A stretch of DNA of 64,000 bases from DATCMH01 sp036563505. GTDB lineage: Bacteria; Pseudomonadota; Alphaproteobacteria; Rhizobiales; Beijerinckiaceae. The position numbers and the translations under genes were made by a program. The DNA lies in assembly GCA_036563505.1 (NCBI GenBank), contig DATCMH010000021.1, positions 1 to 64,000 on the forward strand, read 5' to 3'. Positions 33,642 to 41,923 of this stretch are shown piece by piece (position 1 is the first letter of the stretch; every line of letters begins with the position of its first letter). The notes below the pieces were generated by a model. The model did no database searches. It saw only the letters and a program-made list of their open reading frames with translations, and had not been told where the DNA came from.

Positions 33642-33926
33642 TTACTTCCGGCCCGCTGCCTGACGGCTCTGAGCCTTCACGGCATTCTCGACCTTGTCGA
33701 GCTTGTCCTCAAGCTTGTCGAGCTTTGCCAGGATCTGGGTCAGGATGTCCGGCACGACCCGGGCGTGGTCCGCCGTCTCTCGAGACGCTTTGGCGCCCGC
33801 CCGCACCGCCTCGATGAGCTCGCGCATCTCGGCGGGCGTGGCTTCCTGGGTCGCGGGCGCGCCTTGCGCGAAGGCCGGCATCGGCAGGCAGAGGCAGCCG
33901 AACAGGATCAGATTACGGCACCGCAT
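33642..33926 (-). CDS. Exported coiled-coil protein, 94 aa
   Basis: A Sec signal peptide (MRCRNLILFGCLCLPMPAFA, cleavage after AFA) is followed by an Ala/Glu-rich helix and a strong heptad region at about 55-85 ('ILAKLDKLEDKLDKVENAVK'). It is probably a small periplasmic oligomer; there is also a Cys in the signal region but no proper lipobox. No family is recognised. It is convergent with the membrane protein gene. Confidence 0.65.
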   Translation of the reverse strand: MRCRNLILFGCLCLPMPAFAQGAPATQEATPAEMRELIEAVRAGAKASRETADHARVVPDILTQILAKLDKLEDKLDKVENAVKAQSRQAAGRK

Positions 33927-34017
33927 CGGCTTCTCGCCCCCATTTTGATTCGTGGTGCGGCGACCTTGGGCGAGGGTGGGGCAGGGAGCAACCGGGAGGC
34001 GGTGCTCGGCAAATGCC

Positions 34018-34082
34018 CATCAGGCCGTCACCCCTTATTCGCCTGCATGCGGCAAGCACCTTCTCCCGCAGAGGTGAGAAGG
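34018..34082 (-). repeat. A-type repeat upstream of exported protein / downstream of lepA
   Basis: The 'ccttctcccgcagaggtgag' hairpin with 'cgcctgcatgcggcaag' and 'catcaggccgtcacccc' flanks is an inverted, slightly degenerate A-type module like those at about 14280-14336 and 23331-23392. It follows the lepA stop on the reverse strand. Confidence 0.6.
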
Positions 34083-34099
34083 TTCCGCGTCCTCGCCCC

Positions 34100-35905
34100 T
34101 CAGCTGTCCATCTTCAGCGCGGCGATGAACGCCTCTTGCGGGATCTCGACGCGGCCGAACTGGCGCATGCGCTTCTTGCCCTCCTTCTGCTTCTCAAGGA
34201 GCTTGCGCTTGCGGGTGGCGTCGCCGCCGTAGCACTTAGCCGTCACGTCTTTGCGCAGCGCCCGCACGGTCTCACGGGCGATGATCTTGCCGCCGATCGC
34301 CGCCTGGATCGGGATCTGGAACAGGTGCGGCGGGATGAGGTCCTTCAACTTCTCGCACATTGCCCGGCCGCGCATGTCGGCGCGGGCCCGATGCACGAGC
34401 ATGGATAGGGCATCGACCGGCTCGGCGTTCACGAGAATCGACATCTTCACGAGGTCGCCCTCGCGGTAGTCCGAGATGTGGTAGTCGAAGCTCGCGTAGC
34501 CCTTCGAGATCGATTTCAGCCGGTCGTAGAAGTCGAACACCACCTCGTTCAGCGGCAGGTCGTAGACCACCATGGCGCGCTTGCCGACGTAGTTGAGATC
34601 GATCTGCACCCCGCGCCGGTCTTGGCAGAGCTTGAGCACCGAGCCGAGATAATCGTCCGGCGTGAGGATCGTGGCGCGAATCCAGGGCTCCTGAATCGTC
34701 TCGATCTTCATGACGTCCGGCATGTCGGCCGGGTTGTGCAGCTCGATCTCCTCGCCGCTGGTGAGCGCGATCTTGTAGACCACGGACGGCGCAGTGGAGA
34801 TGAGGTCGAGGTTGAACTCCCGCTCCAGACGCTCCTGGATGATCTCGAGATGCAGGAGGCCCAAGAAGCCGCAGCGAAAGCCGAAGCCGAGCGCCGCCGA
34901 GGTCTCCATCTCGTAGGAGAAGCTCGCGTCGTTGAGGCGAAGCCGGCCCATGGCGGCGCGCAGGTCCTCGAACTGCGCCGCGTCCACGGGGAAGAGGCCG
35001 CAGAACACAACGGGCTGCACCGGCTTGAAGCCCGGCAGCGGCGAGAGGGTCTGGCGCCGCTCCTCCGTGATCGTGTCGCCGACGCGGGTGTCGGCCACCT
35101 CCTTGATGGAGCCGGTGAGGAAGCCGACCTCGCCGGGGCCGAGCTCGGCCGCGTCCTGCATCTTCGGCCGGAACACGCCGATGCGGTCGACGCCGTAGGA
35201 CGCGCCGGTGCCGACCATCCGTACCGTCATGCCCTTCTTCAACACACCGTCGAAGACCCGAACCAGCACGACGACGCCGAGATAGGCGTCGTACCAGCTG
35301 TCGACGAGAAGGGCTTTCAGCGGCGCCGCCCGGTCGCCCTTCGGGGGCGGCAGGCGGGTGACGATGGCCTCCAACACCGCCTCGATGTTGAGGCCGGTCT
35401 TGGCCGAGATCGGCACGGCCTGCGAGGCGTCGATACCGATCACCTCCTCGATCTGCTCCTTGACCCGGTCCGGCTCGGCGGCGGGCAGGTCGATCTTGTT
35501 GAGGACGGGCACGATCTCGTGGTTGGCGTCGATCGCCTGATAGACGTTGGCGAGCGTCTGCGCCTCGACGCCTTGGCTTGCGTCGACGACGAGGAGCGAC
35601 CCCTCGCAGGCCGCGAGCGACCGCGAGACCTCGTAGGCGAAGTCGACGTGGCCGGGCGTGTCCATCAGGTTCAGGACGTAGGTCTTGCCGTCCTTCGCCG
35701 GGTATTCGAGGCGCACCGTCTGCGCCTTGATGGTGATGCCGCGCTCGCGCTCGATGTCCATGGAATCGAGCACCTGCTCCATCATCTCGCGCTCGGCGAG
35801 CGCGCCGGTGGTCTGGATAAGGCGGTCGGCGAGGGTGGATTTGCCGTGGTCGATATGGGCGACGATGGAGAAGTTGCGGACGAGGTCGATGGGCTCGGTG
35901 GTCAT
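34100..35905 (-). CDS. lepA: Elongation factor 4 (back-translocating GTPase)
   Basis: LepA/EF4 acts on ribosomes during initiation and under ionic or cold stress. The 601-residue product begins MTTEPIDLVRNFSIVAHIDH; the P-loop is 'AHIDHGKSTLADR', with 'DTPGHVDF' and NKID following. The LepA-specific C-terminal domain with 'CYGGDATRKRKLLEKQKEGKKRM' is complete. The upstream frame to 36031 lacks the canonical N-terminus and is rejected. Confidence 0.97.
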   Translation of the reverse strand: MTTEPIDLVRNFSIVAHIDHGKSTLADRLIQTTGALAEREMMEQVLDSMDIERERGITIKAQTVRLEYPAKDGKTYVLNLMDTPGHVDFAYEVSRSLAACEGSLLVVDASQGVEAQTLANVYQAIDANHEIVPVLNKIDLPAAEPDRVKEQIEEVIGIDASQAVPISAKTGLNIEAVLEAIVTRLPPPKGDRAAPLKALLVDSWYDAYLGVVVLVRVFDGVLKKGMTVRMVGTGASYGVDRIGVFRPKMQDAAELGPGEVGFLTGSIKEVADTRVGDTITEERRQTLSPLPGFKPVQPVVFCGLFPVDAAQFEDLRAAMGRLRLNDASFSYEMETSAALGFGFRCGFLGLLHLEIIQERLEREFNLDLISTAPSVVYKIALTSGEEIELHNPADMPDVMKIETIQEPWIRATILTPDDYLGSVLKLCQDRRGVQIDLNYVGKRAMVVYDLPLNEVVFDFYDRLKSISKGYASFDYHISDYREGDLVKMSILVNAEPVDALSMLVHRARADMRGRAMCEKLKDLIPPHLFQIPIQAAIGGKIIARETVRALRKDVTAKCYGGDATRKRKLLEKQKEGKKRMRQFGRVEIPQEAFIAALKMDS

Positions 35906-36020
35906 GCCGGGTCTCGGGCGCCGCGACGGAATGAGCGCCGCACGATGGTAAGGGTCGCGCGGCCATAGCAGCGGGGACCCGAAAGGCCAAGGGAGCGCGG
36001 CGTCGCGGACGAGAGCGCGC

Positions 36021-36050
36021 TTGACCTGCAAACGAACTTATCCATTATAT
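36021..36050 (+). promoter_or_regulatory. Predicted promoter of the XRE-cupin operon
   Basis: TTGACC (36021-36026) and TTATAT (36045-36050) lie 18 bp apart, close to the housekeeping sigma consensus. The expected transcript start, 6-7 bases after the -10, coincides with the A of the ATG at 36056, so the mRNA may be leaderless; no ribosome site is visible. Confidence 0.5.
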
Positions 36051-36070
36051 GAGACATGAAATCTCTCATA
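36048..36070. promoter_or_regulatory. Inverted repeat over the start codon, probable operator
   Basis: TATGAGA (36048-36054) and TCTCATA (36064-36070) are perfect 7-bp arms with a 9-bp spacer that contains the ATG of the XRE-cupin gene. A further GAGA follows at 36072-36075. The position over the -10 and start fits autorepression by the encoded helix-turn-helix protein, which is inference. Confidence 0.5.
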
Positions 36071-36643
36071 AGAGACGATACGGACGCGCTTGATGGGCGC
36101 ATTGCTCAGCGCCTGCGCCGCGAGCGTCAAGACCTCGACTTGTCGCTCGAGGAGCTCAGCGCGCGCTGCGGCGTCAGCCGGGCCATGATCTCGAAGATCG
36201 AGCGCGGCGAGGCGAGCCCGACCGCGGCGCTGCTGGGCCGTCTCTGCGCCGGTCTGGGCCTGAGCCTGGCCCAGCTCTTCGCCGACGAAAGCCAGCCGCC
36301 CGATCCTCTGTCGCGCCGCGCCGCGCAGGTCACCTGGCGCGACCCCGAGACGGGTTACGTGCGCCGCGACGTCAGCCCGCCGGGACTCGGCCGTTTCGAG
36401 ATCGTGGACGTCACCTTCCCGCCCGGCGCCCGCGTGGTGTTCGAGAACGCCTGGTCGCTGCGCCCGATCGACCAACAGGTTTGGGTGCTCGACGGGGTGC
36501 TCGAGCTGACGCTGGGCGACGCGCGCCACCGGCTCGAGACTGGCGACTGCCTCCACATGCGCCTCGACCGGCCCATCGCCTACCACAACCCGACGGACCG
36601 CCCCGTGCGCTACGCCGTCGTGCTGACCCTGGAGGAGCCTTAG
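36056..36643 (+). CDS. XRE-family regulator with cupin domain
   Basis: The 195-residue regulator has an N-terminal helix-turn-helix (about 15-70, 'LSLEELSARCGVSRAMISKIERGEASPTAALLGRL') and a C-terminal cupin (about 105-190, 'WVLDGVLELTLGDARHRLETGDCLHM') that senses a small ligand, as in PuuR-like and SutR-like regulators. It heads an operon with two acetyltransferases; the next gene begins on the last base of its stop (TAGTG). The inverted repeat across its own start suggests self-control. Confidence 0.9.
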   Translation: MKSLIRDDTDALDGRIAQRLRRERQDLDLSLEELSARCGVSRAMISKIERGEASPTAALLGRLCAGLGLSLAQLFADESQPPDPLSRRAAQVTWRDPETGYVRRDVSPPGLGRFEIVDVTFPPGARVVFENAWSLRPIDQQVWVLDGVLELTLGDARHRLETGDCLHMRLDRPIAYHNPTDRPVRYAVVLTLEEP

Positions 36644-37167
36644 TGCCTGATGCCGTGATCCGCGCGCTCACCTCCGACGAGGCCGAGCGGCGCCTGCCCG
36701 AACTCGCCGCGATCCTGACCGACGCCGTGGCGGGTGGAGCTTCCGTCAACTTCCTCGCCGACTTCACGCCCGCCGACGCCGAGGCGTTCTGGCGACGTCA
36801 GCTCGCGGGCTTCGCGGGCGGCTCCCAGCGACTGTTCGCGGCGGAGGAGGGCGGGCGGCTCGTCGGAACGGTGATCCTGTTCTTCGCCCAGCAGCCGAAC
36901 CAGCCCCATCGCGGTGAGATCGGCAAGATGCTGGTCCTGCGCGACAGGCGCGGGCGAGGGATCGGGCGAAAACTCCTGACGGCGGCGGAGGATGCCGCGC
37001 GGGAGGCCGGGAAGACGCTTCTTGTCCTCGACACCGCGGAGGGCTCGGCCGGCGAGCGCCTCTACCGCGCCTGCGGCTGGACCGCCTTTGGCATGGTGCC
37101 CGGTTACTCGCTCACCACCGACGGCCGCCTGGAGAACTGCGTGTTCTTCTACAAAGCGATCGCGTGA
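36643..37167 (+). CDS. GNAT-family N-acetyltransferase
   Basis: A 174-residue GNAT enzyme starting at GTG 36643, one base overlapping the regulator stop, with GGAGGAG upstream. The acetyl-CoA loop is 'MLVLRDRRGRGIGRKLLTAAEDAA' (R/Q-x-x-G-x-G/A), and 'LLVLDTAEGSAGERLYRACGWTAFGMVPGYSL' is the typical last part. The substrate is unknown; the regulator and a second acetyltransferase in the same unit suggest detoxification of an amine or amino-acid analogue. Confidence 0.88.
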   Translation: MPDAVIRALTSDEAERRLPELAAILTDAVAGGASVNFLADFTPADAEAFWRRQLAGFAGGSQRLFAAEEGGRLVGTVILFFAQQPNQPHRGEIGKMLVLRDRRGRGIGRKLLTAAEDAAREAGKTLLVLDTAEGSAGERLYRACGWTAFGMVPGYSLTTDGRLENCVFFYKAIA

Positions 37168-37177
37168 CGAGGCGGCG

Positions 37178-37684
37178 ATGGCGATCAGCATCGAGCCTGC
37201 GCGGGAGGCTCACCTGCCCGCGATCCTCGCGATCCACAACGACGCGGTGCTGACGACCACCGCGATCTGGGACGAAACGCCCGTCGACCTCGAGAACCGC
37301 CGCGCCCTGCTGAGCGACCGTCACGCCCGGGGCTACCCCTTCCTGGTAGCCTTGGAGGACGGCGCCGTCCTCGCCTACGCCTCGTTCGGAGACTTCCGCG
37401 CCTGGGCGGGCTACCGCCACACGGTCGAGCACTCGGTCTACGTCCATCGTGATCACCGCGGGCGGGGCGTGGCGCGCCTACTTCTGCCGCCCCTGGTCGA
37501 GGCCGCGCGTCGCCTCGACAAGCACGTGATGATCGCCGGCATCGAGGCCGCGAACGAGGCCTCGCTGAAGCTGCACGCCCGCTTCGGCTTCCGCGAGGCA
37601 GGACGGCTGCCGGAGGTCGGAACCAAGTTCGGCCGCTGGCTGGACCTCGTCTTTCTGCACAAGCGCCTCGACGCGCCCGCCTGA
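37178..37684 (+). CDS. GNAT acetyltransferase, phosphinothricin-type
   Basis: The 168-residue enzyme resembles the Pat/Bar/MddA group that N-acetylates phosphinothricin or methionine sulfoximine/sulfone: 'IHNDAVLTTTAIWDETPVDLENR' and 'SVYVHRDHRGRGVARLLLPPLVEAAR', ending 'GTKFGRWLDLVFLHKRL'. It follows the first GNAT gene by 10 bp and likely shares its transcript. The actual substrate in this organism is inferred only at group level. Confidence 0.9.
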   Translation: MAISIEPAREAHLPAILAIHNDAVLTTTAIWDETPVDLENRRALLSDRHARGYPFLVALEDGAVLAYASFGDFRAWAGYRHTVEHSVYVHRDHRGRGVARLLLPPLVEAARRLDKHVMIAGIEAANEASLKLHARFGFREAGRLPEVGTKFGRWLDLVFLHKRLDAPA

Positions 37685-37709
37685 AGCCCGGAGCGACCAT
37701 CCGATCGCG

Positions 37710-37725
37710 GTTAAGCGGGATTTAA
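37710..37725 (-). promoter_or_regulatory. CtrA-type binding site (TTAA-N7-TTAAC)
   Basis: The reverse strand reads TTAAATCCCGCTTAAC, a full consensus match, 72 bp before the chemoreceptor start. CtrA controls motility and chemotaxis genes in many alphaproteobacteria, which fits the position. Binding has not been shown here. Confidence 0.65.
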
Positions 37726-37796
37726 GGGCCGTCCTTCATCGTGCCGGCATCTTCCCTCACGTCAGCGTTCGCGCCGACCCTCGAGATCCGGCCCCG

Positions 37797-39485
37797 ATGT
37801 CTTTCCTGGTCAACTTGTCCATCGCGAAGAAGCTCGTGCTCGCCTTCGCCACCCTGTTCCTGGTCGTCGCGGGGTCGACGGCGGTGAGCTACCATGACCT
37901 CGGCATCATCGAGGACACGACGCGGCTCACGGCCCGCAGCAACGAGCTCCTCGATGTCATCGACGGCATGACCGACGGCATCAAGGATCAGGAGAACAGC
38001 GTCCGCGCCTTCCTGATCTCGCCCGACGACAAGTTCCTCGCGCCCTACAAGAAGGGAGCGGAGGCCTACGAGCGAGCCTACGCCAAGGCGAAGGCGATGA
38101 TGGCCGACGATCCGGCTCAAGCGAAGCGGCTCGAAGAGCTCAACGCCCATGCCCGTACGTGGAAGCGCGACATCGCCGACAAAGAGATCGAGCTGATGGG
38201 CAGCTTCGTCACCCAGGTCGAGGCGCGCCAGATCGAGATCGCCGGCCTCGGCCAGGCGGCTATGGACGGCATCAAAACGGCGGCCGCAGCGATTGAGACC
38301 GTCGAGCGCCAGCGGCTCACGGCCCGGCAGGCCGAGGCGGACGCCGCCATCGCCGCGTCCCGCACCGTGGCGCTCGGCGCGCTCGCCGTCATGCTGACGA
38401 TCGTCGTCGGCGCGATGCTCACCCTCCAGCGCGGCATCGCCGCTCCGATCCGCGCGATGACCGAGGTCATGGGGCGCCTGGCGCGCGACGACACGAGCGT
38501 CGCGGTCCCGGGGCTCGGCCGCCGCGACGAGGTCGGTGCTATGGCCGCGGCCGTGGAGGTCTTCAAGCGCAATGCCGTCGAGCGGGCCGGACTGGCGGAA
38601 GAGGCGAAGGCGCTCGACGCCCGGGCGCTCGCCGAGAAGCGCCGGGCCATGGCGGACCTCGCGCGGAACTTCGAGTCGACCGTCGGCGGACTCGTGCGCT
38701 CCCTGTCCACGGCAGCTTCGGGCATGGAGACCACGGCGCGCTCCATGTCGGCGACGGCGGAGGAGACGAACCGGCAGTCGGGCACCGTCGCGTCAGCGGC
38801 GCAGGTGACCTCCTCCAACGTTCAGGCCGTCGCGGCCGCCACCGAGGAGCTCGCGGCCTCGGCGGGCGAGATCGGCGCGCAGGTCACCGAATCCTCCAAC
38901 ATCGCCGCCCGGGCGGTGGAGGACGCGCAGCGCTCGAACAGCATCGTCCAGGCGCTCGCCTCCAACACCCAGAAGATCGGCGAGGTGGTAAGCCTCATCA
39001 GCTCCATCGCGAGCCAGACCAACCTCCTGGCGCTCAACGCCACCATCGAGGCGGCTCGCGCCGGCGAGGCAGGGCGCGGCTTCGCGGTCGTGGCTTCCGA
39101 GGTCAAGGAGCTCGCGAGCCAGACCTCGAAGGCGACGGAGGAGATCTCGGCCCAGATCGCGCAGATCCAGAGCTCGACGCAGGTCGCCGTCGAGGCGATC
39201 CGCGGCGTGAGCGGCACCATCACCACCATGCACCAGATCGCGAGCGGCGTGGCCGCCGCCATCGAGGAGCAGCAGGCGGCGACGCAAGAGATCGCCCGCA
39301 ACGTCAGCGAAGCGGCGCGGGGCACGCAGGACGTGACCGAGACGATCTCCGGCGTCCGTCACGCGGCGACGCAGACCGGATCGGCCTCCGCCCAGGTTCT
39401 GGCCTCCGCGAACGAGCTGGCCCAGGGCGCCTCCGCTCTCAGCCAGGAAGTGGAGCGGTTCCTCGCGGGCCTGCGGGCGGCGTGA
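37797..39485 (+). CDS. Methyl-accepting chemotaxis protein
   Basis: A 562-residue chemoreceptor. Transmembrane helices lie at about 10-31 and 188-210; the periplasmic part between looks like a CHASE3 four-helix sensor ('NSVRAFLISPDDKFLAPYKKG'). A HAMP domain follows (about 211-264), then the signalling coiled coil with hairpin tip 'IASQTNLLALNATIEAARAG' plus 'EAGRGFAVVASEVKELA'. There is no C-terminal CheR-binding pentapeptide. The CtrA-type box upstream suggests cell-cycle-linked control. The ligand is unknown. Confidence 0.95.
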   Translation: MSFLVNLSIAKKLVLAFATLFLVVAGSTAVSYHDLGIIEDTTRLTARSNELLDVIDGMTDGIKDQENSVRAFLISPDDKFLAPYKKGAEAYERAYAKAKAMMADDPAQAKRLEELNAHARTWKRDIADKEIELMGSFVTQVEARQIEIAGLGQAAMDGIKTAAAAIETVERQRLTARQAEADAAIAASRTVALGALAVMLTIVVGAMLTLQRGIAAPIRAMTEVMGRLARDDTSVAVPGLGRRDEVGAMAAAVEVFKRNAVERAGLAEEAKALDARALAEKRRAMADLARNFESTVGGLVRSLSTAASGMETTARSMSATAEETNRQSGTVASAAQVTSSNVQAVAAATEELAASAGEIGAQVTESSNIAARAVEDAQRSNSIVQALASNTQKIGEVVSLISSIASQTNLLALNATIEAARAGEAGRGFAVVASEVKELASQTSKATEEISAQIAQIQSSTQVAVEAIRGVSGTITTMHQIASGVAAAIEEQQAATQEIARNVSEAARGTQDVTETISGVRHAATQTGSASAQVLASANELAQGASALSQEVERFLAGLRAA

Positions 39486-40006
39486 GCACGGCGCTGTCCG
39501 TCGTCCGCGCAACCTCGGACGACCTGCCGTTCATTCTCGCGACCGAGCGCCTCGACGGCTACGAGGCGCTCGTTGGCCGCTGGGAAGAAGCGCGTCATAG
39601 GACGGCACTCTCCGATCCGCGGCATGCCTATTTCATCGCCCGCGAAGGAGGCGTCGCCGTCGGCTTTGGCATTCTGCGCGATTGGGACAGCCCGGAGCGC
39701 GTCACGCTGGTGAAGCGGATCGCGGTGACAGAGCCGGGGCAGGGGCGCGGACGAGCGTTCCTCACGGCGCTCGCCGACGTCGCTTTTCTGAGAACGCACG
39801 TCCATCGCCTCTGGCTCGGCGTCTTCCCTGAGAACGCGCGGGCGCGGCGCGCCTACGAGGCGGCCGGCTTCGCGGCCGAAGGAATCGCCCGCGGCAGCGC
39901 GTATTTCGGCGGCGTCCACCGGGACGAGCTGATCATGGCTCTGCTCCGCCCGGATTGGGAGACGAGGCGCCGCCCTATCGCCCCCGTTCCAGCAGCCGGC
40001 TCATGA
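39482..40006 (+). CDS. GNAT-family N-acetyltransferase
   Basis: The 174-residue enzyme begins at GTG 39482, overlapping the chemoreceptor stop by 4 bp (GTGA). The acetyl-CoA region is 'VKRIAVTEPGQGRGRAFLTALAD', and 'LWLGVFPENARARRAYEAAGFAAEG' is typical of RimJ/RimL-like members. Its 3' end overlaps the 3' end of hrcA on the other strand by 32 bp. Substrate and any link with chemotaxis are unknown. Confidence 0.85.
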   Translation: MSTALSVVRATSDDLPFILATERLDGYEALVGRWEEARHRTALSDPRHAYFIAREGGVAVGFGILRDWDSPERVTLVKRIAVTEPGQGRGRAFLTALADVAFLRTHVHRLWLGVFPENARARRAYEAAGFAAEGIARGSAYFGGVHRDELIMALLRPDWETRRRPIAPVPAAGS

Positions 40007-41066
40007 CCTTGGCCGTGTAGTCCACCATCGGCACGATGCGGGCGTAGTTGAGCCGGGTCGGCCCGATGATGCCCAGCACGCCGACGATCTGCTGGTTCCC
40101 GTCCCGGAAGGGCGCGGCGACGATCGACGAGCCGGACATCGAGAACAGCTTGTTCTCCGAACCGATGAAGATGCGCACGCCCTCGCCCTCCTCGGCGCGG
40201 GCGAGGATGTCGATGACGTCGGTCTGGGTCTCGAGATCCGCGAAGAGGAGGCGAATGCGCTCCAGGTCCTCGGCGGCGCGCAAGTCCTCCAGGAGATTAG
40301 CCTGGCCGCGCACGATGAGCTGGCGCGCCTCGCTCGGGCCGACCGTCGTGGCGAGCCCCGCTTCGACGAGGCGTGCGGTGATCTCGTCGAGCTCGCGTTT
40401 CATCTCGGCGCGACGGGCTTCGACCTCGCCCTTCAGCTCCCCGAGGGTGCGGCCGCGGATGCGGGCGTTGAGGAAGTTCGCCGCCTCCTGCAGGGCCGAA
40501 GCCGGCAGGCCGGGAGGCAGGGCGAGAAGGCGGTTCTCGACCGTGCCGTCCTCAGCGACGAGCACGACGAGGGCCCGCTCCGGGTCGAGGCGCACGAACT
40601 CGACGTGCTTGAGCCGCGCGTTGGTCTTTGTCGTCACGACGACGCCGGCGCCGCGCGAGACGCCGGACAGAAGGGCGGAGGCTTCCGCCAGCGCCGTGTC
40701 GAAGGTGTGCCCGCTCGCGGCCGCGCGCATCTGCGCCTCGATGCGGCCCCGCTCCTCGGCACCGACGTCGCCGATCTCGAGCAGCGCGTCGACGAAGAAG
40801 CGCAGGCCCAGCTCCGTCGGCAGGCGGCCGGCCGAGGTGTGGGGGGCGTAGATCAGCCCGGCCTGCTCCAGATCCGCCATGACGTTGCGCACGGAGGCCG
40901 GCGAGAGCGTCATCGGGATGATGCGCGCGATGTTGCGGGAGCCCACCGGCTCGCCGGTCACGAGGTAGCTCTCGACGATCTGGCGGAAGATCTCGCGGGA
41001 GCGCTCGTTCAGGTCCGCGAGCGCGCGGGTTTGCAGGGGCGAGGGGGATCGCGTCGGCAGGTTCAT
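39975..41066 (-). CDS. hrcA: Heat-inducible transcription repressor HrcA
   Basis: HrcA represses groESL and other chaperone operons through CIRCE sites and is kept folded by GroEL. The 363-residue product has the winged helix near the start ('REIFRQIVESYLVTGEPVGSRNIARIIPMTLSPASVRNVMADLEQAGLI'), the conserved 'PHTSAGRLPTELGLRFFVD', and the C-terminal 'GVLGIIGPTRLNYARIVPMVDYTAKVM'. The start at 41066 is preferred over the longer frame. No CIRCE element is visible upstream. It is divergent from rph, a conserved arrangement. Confidence 0.96.
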   Translation of the reverse strand: MNLPTRSPSPLQTRALADLNERSREIFRQIVESYLVTGEPVGSRNIARIIPMTLSPASVRNVMADLEQAGLIYAPHTSAGRLPTELGLRFFVDALLEIGDVGAEERGRIEAQMRAAASGHTFDTALAEASALLSGVSRGAGVVVTTKTNARLKHVEFVRLDPERALVVLVAEDGTVENRLLALPPGLPASALQEAANFLNARIRGRTLGELKGEVEARRAEMKRELDEITARLVEAGLATTVGPSEARQLIVRGQANLLEDLRAAEDLERIRLLFADLETQTDVIDILARAEEGEGVRIFIGSENKLFSMSGSSIVAAPFRDGNQQIVGVLGIIGPTRLNYARIVPMVDYTAKVMSRLLERGR

Positions 41067-41206
41067 CGGGGTCAGGACGTCCTCGAGGACAAGCGCGGCA
41101 ACGCTGCATGATGGGGAGGAGCGAAGGTTGGCGCAAGCGCGCGTGATGCGGCCTTGCCGCTCACGCCCCCCTCGCCTAAACGGGCGCCTCAACCGGAGAG
41201 CACCCC

Positions 41207-41923
41207 ATGCGCCCCTCGAAACGCGCCCCTGACGAGCTGCGCAAGGTGACCCTCGAGAAGGGCGTCGCGCGCTACGCCGAGGGCTCCTGCCTCGTGTCCT
41301 TCGGCGAGACGAAGGTGCTCTGCACGGCGTCCCTGGAGGAGCGCGGCCCGCCGTGGCTCCGCGGCTCCGGCAAGGGCTGGGTGACGGCGGAATACGCCAT
41401 GCTGCCCCGCGCCACGCATGAGCGGACCCGGCGGGAGGTCACCTCCGGCAAGCCATCCGGGCGAACGCAGGAGATCCAGCGCCTCATCGGCCGGTCGCTC
41501 CGCGCTGTCGTCCACCTGCCGGCCATGGGCGAGCGACAGATCACCGTGGATTGCGACGTGATCCAGGCGGACGGCGGCACCCGCACCGCCTCCATCACCG
41601 GCGCCTGGGTGGCGCTGCACGAGTGCTTCGCTTGGATGCAGGCCCGCTCCATCATCTCCGTGAACCCGCTGCGCGACCACGTCGCCGCGGTCTCCTGCGG
41701 GATCCACCAGGGCGCGCCCGTCCTCGACCTCGACTACGCGGAGGATTCCGCCGCCGAGACGGACGCCAACTTCGTCGTGACGGGGTCGGGCGGCCTCGTC
41801 GAGGTGCAGGGCACGGCCGAGGGCAAGCCCTTCTCGGAGGACGAGTTCATGAGCCTGCTGCGCCTTGCCAAAGGCGGGGTGGAACAGCTTATCGCGCTGC
41901 AGAAGGCCGCGGTCGGCGTATGA
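41207..41923 (+). CDS. rph: Ribonuclease PH
   Basis: A phosphorolytic 3'-5' exoribonuclease that trims tRNA precursors. The 238-residue product opens MRPSKRAPDELRKVTLEKGV and contains 'GSCLVSFGETKVLCTAS', 'GWVTAEYAMLPRATHER', 'RTQEIQRLIGRSLRAVV', and 'DCDVIQADGGTRTASITGA'. The length is normal. GGAGAG precedes the ATG. The stop overlaps rdgB by 4 bp (ATGA). Confidence 0.97.
   Translation: MRPSKRAPDELRKVTLEKGVARYAEGSCLVSFGETKVLCTASLEERGPPWLRGSGKGWVTAEYAMLPRATHERTRREVTSGKPSGRTQEIQRLIGRSLRAVVHLPAMGERQITVDCDVIQADGGTRTASITGAWVALHECFAWMQARSIISVNPLRDHVAAVSCGIHQGAPVLDLDYAEDSAAETDANFVVTGSGGLVEVQGTAEGKPFSEDEFMSLLRLAKGGVEQLIALQKAAVGV

Noticed and set aside
33170..33817. 215-codon forward frame overlapping the four-helix membrane protein gene.
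   Set aside because: It is Arg/Pro/Gly-rich without domains, while the other frame gives a coherent membrane protein.
39975..40006. 32-bp overlap of the GNAT and hrcA 3' ends as a frameshift or misassembly.
   Set aside because: Both proteins reach their expected C-termini, so a simple convergent overlap explains it.
41067..41206. CIRCE element before hrcA.
   Set aside because: Searched for TTAGCACTC-N9-GAGTGCTAA; nothing similar between hrcA and rph.
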